Shown piece after piece: positions 58,689 to 64,000 of a stretch of 64,000 nucleotides of DNA (position 1 is the first letter of the stretch; each line of letters opens with the position of its first letter). Both the position numbers and the translations under genes were made by a program. This stretch comes from Galerina marginata. Its lineage: Eukaryota; Basidiomycota; Agaricomycetes; Agaricales; Galerinaceae. The notes beneath the pieces were generated by a model, which was given only the letters and a program-made list of their open reading frames with translations, was not told the DNA's origin and ran no database searches. Location: the NCBI GenBank assembly GCA_023014335.1, contig JAECYW010000013.1, positions 434,001-498,000 on the forward strand. Direction: 5' to 3'.

Positions 58689-59874
58689 TCAATCAGTTCT
58701 CGTAGACTTCACTTTCCCAGCATCAGAACTATAGCCTCCCATGCCCCTCTCCTCGTCGCTCGCAGCAGTGGTGCTGCTATCTGTCCCTAGCTTGGAATGG
58801 GCCCGAGACGAGGTCGAGGCGGCATATGTCAGATCATCCTCGTCGAAAAGCACTTCCTCCTCCTCTATTCCTCTATCTCTTGCTAGGTGGACACTGCCGA
58901 AGTTCTTTTTCCGCGGTGTCCGTCCAGGTGCACTTACAAAGTCGGCAAAATTAGTGACAGATCCATTGTTATTGCTGCTCCCGCCTCGGCGATGGCCTGA
59001 CGCAGGTGGGGTTCGGAGTGGGACACGGTAAAAATCTTCAATTTCTTCGTCTTCTTCGTCGACGAGTGCGTCGTATGCGGCAGAATGTGAACCAACACCG
59101 GACGCGACATAGGCGGATCTGGAGAGTGGTAGCGATCGATATGACCCCTTGCGGAGATGCATAGCGTAAGAGTAGATTAGGAGGGCGAAATAGATCTGCA
59201 CATGACATGAAAACTGGATGAGGATAGCAACACAGTAATGACGAACTTTGAACATCCAAGAAACGACGATAACAGCCGCTGCCATTCCCTTTTCTTGATT
59301 CCAAATGGCCATGGCTGCGACTTTGCGCTGTTCCTGAGTTAGGTGTGGCGCAGTAGAATTGCCCAGTTTCATTACGGCTTCTTGGGCTGCAGAATTGGCT
59401 TGCCGGCGACCGTCATGGGGGTGCCAAAGCCACCAGCCAACGGCGAAAAATATTGTCCATGAGGTAGAAAAGATATGATCGGCAAAGAATAGATGGGCGA
59501 AGTAAAATGTCTTTTTCGGGTCCTCCTGCAGTGGAGCGTAAGTTGAAATGACAAAACGCAATGAGAGAGAATTGACGTGCACTTTGTACCACGCGCATGC
59601 CCCAGGCAATGGCTGCAAGCGCGGCGACAGAGTATATATAGAGACTGAGCTGGGCAAAAGAGCCACCTGCGCCAGTGAGGACTGCGATGAGACCGTACAC
59701 GCCTGCCACCTTGTTAAGAAGCTAGAAGGCGAGATGAGAGAATATGATGTTGGAATACGAAGAAGAACAAACCGCAAAGAGAAGGGCGACAGTTACACCG
59801 GTCTTGAGGTCAAGAAGGCCGAGAAAAGAAGAGAGCGGCCAGAGGCGCCATTCTGGGCGTAGCATGAGCTTCAT
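58689..59874 (-). CDS. KEI1: inositol phosphorylceramide synthase regulatory subunit Kei1
   Basis: About four exons from ATG 59874 (MKLMLRPEWRLWPLSSFLGLLDLKTGVTVALLFALLNKVAGVYGL). The FLGLLDLKTGVxxALLFAxxNKVAGVYGL block and the following LTGAGGSFAQLSLYIYS are the signature of Kei1. Further membrane segments are DHIFSTSWTIFFAVGWWLW and GMAAAVIVVSWMFKIYFALLIYSYAMHLRKGSYRSLP. The C-terminal half is cytosolic and charged (DEEDEEIEDFYRVPL; RGIEEEEVLFDEDDLTY). Kei1 is the essential partner of Aur1 in making inositol phosphorylceramide in the Golgi. In yeast it is cut by Kex2; a dibasic site cannot be assigned here with confidence. Length about 340 residues. Only 63 bp separate its start codon from the 4EHP-like gene. 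Confidence 0.92.
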
Positions 59875-59937
59875 CGCAGTTCGTGCACAAGAGGACTTGC
59901 TTATGTAACACCAATAATTTCTTTTTACTCCCACTAC
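59875..59937. promoter_or_regulatory. 63-bp divergent intergenic region of KEI1 and the 4EHP-like gene
   Basis: The two start codons are separated by only 63 bp on opposite strands. No TATA box is seen. Any core promoter must lie within this short stretch or overlap the genes. Confidence 0.6.
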
Positions 59938-61105
59938 ATGGCCTACTTTTCCAACCACTCTGCATCTCGTTTCCTCGCAAACAGCTCCCAGACAGCGACG
60001 ACAACATCCACTACACAGCCAGCAGCATCCCAGTCAACCACTCCAGGAGCCACAGCCGTCCCCCGTCAACGCCTTCCGAGCTCAAAGCATTTCTCCACCA
60101 CCGTAAATACCTCCCAGCCGGCAGCGTCAAAGGATTCCACAGCGTCTTCTACCCCATCGTCAGCTACTGCAACGCAGGTGCATCCACTCAGAAACACGTA
60201 TGTTCGTATTTAATCTCGTGTCAACGTTCGCATCCCTCTTGAACTGTTGCATTTTTTAGCTGGGTATTCTGGTTTCGGCAGCAACGCGCACCAGGTAATA
60301 AAATCATCAGCTATGAAGAGGGCATCAAGAAGATAGCCGCTTTTAGCTCTGTAAGTTGTTCTGTCGACTTTTTTTTTCGGCGGGCGCTAAATATTTCTCA
60401 GGCTGAATCTTTCTGGTCTTTGTGGACGCATCTCACCCCACCTTCGTCGTTGCAACCAACCACGGACTACCTTCTCTTCCACACAGGTATTCGTCGGCCT
60501 GTATGGGAAGACCCTCTGAACCTCTCCGGGGGTAAGTGGATTATTCGCCTCAAAAAAGGTATCGCGGACCGGTTCTGGGAGGACCTCGTATTGGCCATCA
60601 TTGGCGACCAATTCGACGACTGTCGCGGCAAATTGGATGACAACTCCAAGGGCAAGACAGCCGTTGCAGGCGCGACCAAGTCTGAGGATGGGAGCGACGG
60701 TGCTACAGAATGGCCAGAGATTTGTGGGTGCACGATTAGTGTACGGCAAAGTGAGGATATCGTGACGGTGTGGAACAGGGTAGATGGGGACCTGAAAGTT
60801 AGAGAGCAAATTCGGTTCGTTCATTGCACATTAAAAGCGCTTTCGCAATACTCAGTATCACAAACAGAGATACGCTACGGAAGGTTCTGAACCTCCCACC
60901 GTCGACCGTCATGGAGTATAAATCCAATAACGGTGAGTGTTAAAAGAAATTTTCTTCCTCAGTTGTTGATACCTCCGGTGCAAAGATTCGATGCAAGACA
61001 AGTCGAGTTTTCGACGAACAGCCATCGACAAGAATCTACTCTCCCCAGCCTCTTGACATCTTGACATTTCTTGGTCGATGTTCCAATATTATTATCACTG
61101 GGTGA
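59938..61105 (+). CDS. 4EHP/eIF4E2-class cap-binding protein
   Basis: From ATG 59938 (MAYFSNHSASRFLANSSQ) a low-complexity Ser/Thr N-terminus of about 85 residues leads into an eIF4E fold: WVFWFRQQRAPGNKIISYEEGIKKIAAFSSAESFWSLWTHLTPP, LLFHTGIRRPVWEDPLNLSGGKWIIRLKKGIADRFWEDLVLAIIGDQF, EICGCTISVRQSEDIVTVWNR and IRDTLRKVLNLPPSTVMEYKSN. The Tyr in ISYEEGI replaces the second cap-stacking Trp of eIF4E1, and the R-x-x-P-G, G-I-x-P-x-W-E-D and LNLPPxTxMEYK segments are class II (4EHP) markers. An unusual insertion (DDCRGKLDDNSKGKTAVAGATKSEDGSDG) sits between two core strands. After YKSNN a strong donor GTGAGT suggests one more splice to a stop at 61105; without it the stop is at 60943. 4EHP proteins repress translation by competing for the cap. 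Confidence 0.9.
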
Positions 61106-61354
61106 CGGATGTTGTACAACATGTAATATTGGTACGCTTTACTTGGATACATACTCGTGATGGTCCTTGTTCTCGAATGGAGATGCTTTCCAATCGTTAC
61201 TCGATATCTTGAAAAGAACGGTTAGGACGCTTTCCGTGTCTAAATTTATCGCGATGAGTCACGTGGTATTCAAAACCTTGCTCATTTGCTGACAACGACC
61301 GCAACGTCCGAGTGAACGCTGACAAGATTGGGCAATACATTCCAGAGCAAGCAC

Positions 61355-62086
61355 ATGCTGAAGATTGGCACCGCCTCCAAGCGTGTCATTCGTATATTAA
61401 GTCCAAAGAACAAGCTCTCCGCACCCCAAGGTCACTATCTTAACCAACTCTCAAGATCCATGTCTACCGTTCAGAAATCCGAGTCCGAGTGGAAAGCGGT
61501 CCTCTCTCCACAACAGGTGAGTATTGGTATTGTTGGCGCCCGATATATTCCTCAACCTAGTCGGCTATCAGTTCAGAATATTGCGCCAGAAAGGCACTGA
61601 GCCAGCCGGCACTGGAGAATACGACAAACACTCCGAAGCTGGTGTCTACTCGTGTGCGGGTTGTGGAACACCGCTTTACAAGAGCACCACCAAGTTTAAC
61701 GTACGAACCTTCGTACTTCCCCTCTAATAGGACCTAATTACATTGTTTTATATACTTAGAGTGGTTGCGGATGGCCTGCCTTCTTTGACGGTAAGTCTGA
61801 GCTTTGTTCGGAGGATTGATTTCTTGCTCATTTATTTCGGCCAGCAATTCCTGGTGCCGTAAGCCGACATGAAGATGTATCATGGGGTATGAAACGTATC
61901 GAAATCACTTGTACCGCATGCGGAGGCCACCTTGGGCATGTTTTCCAGGGCGAAGGTTTCCCAACTCCCAGTACGTTGCTGCCTATCTAATTGCCTACGG
62001 CGCGATGTCTAACGGCGCATTCCAATATAGCTGATGAACGTCATTGTGTAAACTCGATTTCTTTAAAGTTCCACGACGAGAAGTAA
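61355..62086 (+). CDS. methionine-R-sulfoxide reductase B
   Basis: About five exons from ATG 61355 (MLKIGTASKRVIRILSPKNKLSAPQ), about 170-180 residues. The basic, Ser-rich N-terminus suggests mitochondrial import; a second in-frame ATG (MSTVQKSESEWK) could give a cytosolic form. The MsrB domain shows FRILRQKGTEPAGTGEYDKH, YSCAGCGTPLYKSTTKF, SGCGWPAF, the second Zn pair CTACGGHLGHVFQGEGFPTP and RHCVNSISLKF with the catalytic Cys. All four zinc cysteines and the catalytic residue are present. The enzyme reduces R-methionine sulfoxide in proteins using thioredoxin. Confidence 0.95.
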
Positions 62087-62469
62087 TGCCTGAAACTCCG
62101 GATATGACTGTAATGAGAAACGAAGCTTCTATGAATTTTTTTAGTAGATCGGGTTTATGAAATGCTTAGTGTTCAGATGTCCGCAAGTAACTGCGCCGCA
62201 TTTATGAATTTCCGGTCTTAATATCACAGTAAGGTCTTGTCAAAAAGTATGCAGTACGCTGAGGAACTAATATATGGTATTCATGAAAGTTAAATCCAAA
62301 AGTATACAAAACGGATGGATGGATAGAGATAAGGGAGAAGAACAGGATGTATACTAGGGGTTTGGACGTTTGAGCAAGAAAGTCGGTCATGTCGTCAATG
62401 TCACGAAGCTGGGACTCGTCTTTGCCACTGTAGAAATAACCGGAGACGCGTTGTCGCGATAGGGTCCGA
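62087..62469. other. intergenic region between convergent genes
   Basis: 383 bp between the MsrB stop and the tropomyosin stop. It probably holds both 3' UTRs. A few residual frames on the minus strand belong to no recognisable gene. Confidence 0.5.
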
Positions 62470-63175
62470 TTACAGATCTGACATGCTCTTTTCCAGCTCT
62501 TCCAAGTCTTGCTGGGATTTACGGTACTTGGCATCCAATTCCTATAGGCAAATTGGCATCAACGACCGATGCCGACTTCATCCAATTTAACGCACCTCGT
62601 ATTTCTTCTCCCAAGCATCACGTTCTTGTTCAGCGCGTTGCACTTGCCTTTCAAAGTGTTCCGCTTTGACGTCAACTTGTCTCAACCTACAAAGTAAATG
62701 GGTCGCAGGTTTAGGAAGAGGGCGATTAATGTCAGTGATCCCAAAAGTCGCGAATGGGGTGAGTGGGCTGTGCAACGTACTTCTCGACGGTCTCCTTGAG
62801 ATTCTTCTCCGCCGCATCGAGCTCTTCCTCCAGGAGCTGCACCTTCCGAGTCAAGTTGTCGCTTGTCGTCTTTGACTGCTCGCCCTCCAAGGAAAAGCCC
62901 TTGTACTTCTTCAGCTCCAACTCGGCTTTCTCGTTCTCTTCGTCCAACAGGCCAAGTCGGTGTTGCAGCGACCCGACCTCTTGTTCTCGCTCAAGAAGTT
63001 GCTGCTCAAGCTTCTTAACCTTTGCTTCAGCGTCCTCGGCGCGTGTTACTGCTGCGTCCGCCTCGAGACGGAGCGAGTTCATTTTCTGGATCATAGTTGT
63101 GATTAGATCGCTGCATCTAGGGGCGATAGAAATTGAGATAGAGACGAGATGTACCTCTCTAATTCTGTCGGTCAT
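62470..63175 (-). CDS. TPM1: tropomyosin
   Basis: Four exons run from ATG 63175 (MTDRIRE) to TAA at 62470, about 160 residues, the size of fungal tropomyosin. After a 7-codon first exon the protein is one long coiled coil: KMNSLRLEADAAVTRAEDAEAKVKKLEQQLLEREQEVGSLQHRL, LDEENEKAELELKKYKGFSLEGEQSKTTSDNLTRKVQLLEEELDAAEKNLKETVEK, LRQVDVKAEHFERQVQRAEQERDAWEKKYE and ELDAKYRKSQQDLEELEKSMSDL. The heptads are regular and the KMNSLRLEADAA start is the classical tropomyosin N-terminus. It binds along actin filaments and supports formin-made cables and rings. The short first exon and long disperse introns are typical of this gene in fungi. Confidence 0.95.
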
Positions 63176-63676
63176 TGTGTGTGGTATCGGGCGGTATGCG
63201 GTTGTTGTTGTTGTGGTGGTGGTGGTGGTGGATTTGACTGCGGTGTGTTGCCTGTTGAATCAAAGACAAAATAGGGAGGGTTGGTTTGGGTAAGGGCAGT
63301 TATGTTCGGAGATTAGATTATCGCACGTGCTTCTTTAAATACTAAATTTCCTTGAGGTCGCTTCATTGATTCTTACTGCCACTGTGTTATTACCGCGGTT
63401 CTTACGCTTGGATTGTTCACCGTACGCTGGGATGAATACGGGACTGGCGATTACACTGCCGTGCTGCTCATGCTTAATATGAAATCAGTTCATCTATGAC
63501 ATCCTCGGATCGATGCCTCGCAAAACACGCGCGACTATGGCTATTTGCGCTCACGGCATTGCTATTGGTCCTTACGAGTGTGTTTCAATTAGCACGTCGG
63601 CCAGAAGCTATCTAAGTTAAGGCAGCCTTGTCGATTAATCTACCACGGAAACAAAATTTGGCAAGTTAGTGAAGAT
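63176..63676. other. intergenic region between the tropomyosin and coiled-coil genes
   Basis: About 500 bp upstream of the tropomyosin start and downstream of the coiled-coil gene. It starts with a GTT/GTG microsatellite. Nothing else is recognised. Confidence 0.45.
63201..63231. repeat. (GTT)n(GTG)n microsatellite
   Basis: Four GTT units are followed by about six GTG units, some 26 bp upstream of the tropomyosin start, so probably in its 5' UTR. Confidence 0.8.
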
Positions 63677-64000
63677 TCAATTGATCCCCAGGTGCTCTAG
63701 CTCTATGACGAGTTCGCTGTAATCCTTTTTCGATTTCTGGGAGCAAATTAGGTGAGCGTACATTGTATTTACCGTTTATTCGAGGGATATTTACCTGATA
63801 TCCAGACTCGAAGCCATCTGTTTCTTCATGCAGCGACTTTAACTTGGCATCGAGACGGTCAGCCTTCTCGGTGACCAATGTGAGCCTTTCACATAGCGGC
63901 AAGCAAGGTAAATTTGACATATTGTAACACCAGAGGCATTACGTACCTCTTCTTTGCTTCGCCAACCTTCCCCAGTATTACGACCAGCTCCTTCGTCAGT
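63677..64000 (-). CDS. 3' end of a coiled-coil protein gene, cut by the right edge
   Basis: Reading inward from the window edge on the minus strand, three exons join: LTKELVVILGKVGEAKKR, LTLVTEKADRLDAKLKSLHEETDGFESGYQ and KSKKDYSELVIELEHLGIN, ending at a TGA at 63677. The introns have good signals (GTACGT...AAAG; GTAAAT...CCCAG with CTAAT branch). All three pieces are heptad-like and charged, so a coiled coil at the C-terminus is probable. The family cannot be named from this fragment. Confidence 0.6.

Overview
The window is nuclear DNA of a filamentous basidiomycete, most likely a mushroom-forming Agaricomycete. Genes are interrupted by many introns of about 45-65 nt with GT(R)NGT donors, CTAAC/CTRAY-like branch points and YAG acceptors. 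Intergenic distances are very short (63-190 bp between several divergent pairs). There are two F-box/leucine-rich-type proteins of the kind expanded in mushrooms, and a Ste50-like adaptor carrying two C-terminal SH3 domains, the architecture described for the basidiomycete protein Ubc2. Nothing bacterial, organellar or viral was recognised.

Layout. 1-6310 is gene-poor: the 3' tail of one gene, then about 6 kb without a supportable gene. 6311-13418 holds a conserved protein of unknown function and two F-box proteins. 13984-20114 holds a mitochondrial phosphate carrier (PIC2 type), riboflavin-pathway RIB3, a phosphatidylserine decarboxylase, an unresolved small gene and an intron-containing tRNA-Asp. 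20114-36342 is dense housekeeping: TUL1-like Golgi E3 ligase, Nnf1-like kinetochore protein, a conserved unknown protein, LEO1, ataxin-10, VMA12, a CoA-type Nudix hydrolase, BRAP2/ETP1 and a small membrane protein.

37016-50791 is the most interesting part: a Fus3/Kss1/Kpp2-type MAP kinase with a TEY activation loop, a roughly 1000-residue protein with candidate adaptin-ear motifs, and then two paralogous Ste50/Ubc2-like adaptors in tandem. The first has only SAM and RA domains; the second has SAM, RA and two SH3 domains. Between them lies a tandem pair of 1425-bp repeat units that appear identical and end about 110 bp upstream of the second adaptor's start codon. In Ustilago, Ubc2 acts in the pheromone-response cascade that ends in the MAP kinase Ubc3/Kpp2, so both the output kinase and the adaptor of one pathway appear to be linked here, with a duplicated, domain-reduced adaptor.

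52058-64000 returns to dense housekeeping: a J-domain co-chaperone, IPI3 (ribosome assembly), TMEM14 family, PQ-loop transporter, KEI1 (inositol phosphorylceramide synthase subunit), a 4EHP/eIF4E2-type cap-binding protein, methionine-R-sulfoxide reductase, tropomyosin and the 3' end of a coiled-coil gene.

Coordinates of multi-exon genes are spans from start to stop codon. Splice sites were chosen by eye from GT/GC-AG signals and by keeping family motifs in frame. They have no transcript support here.
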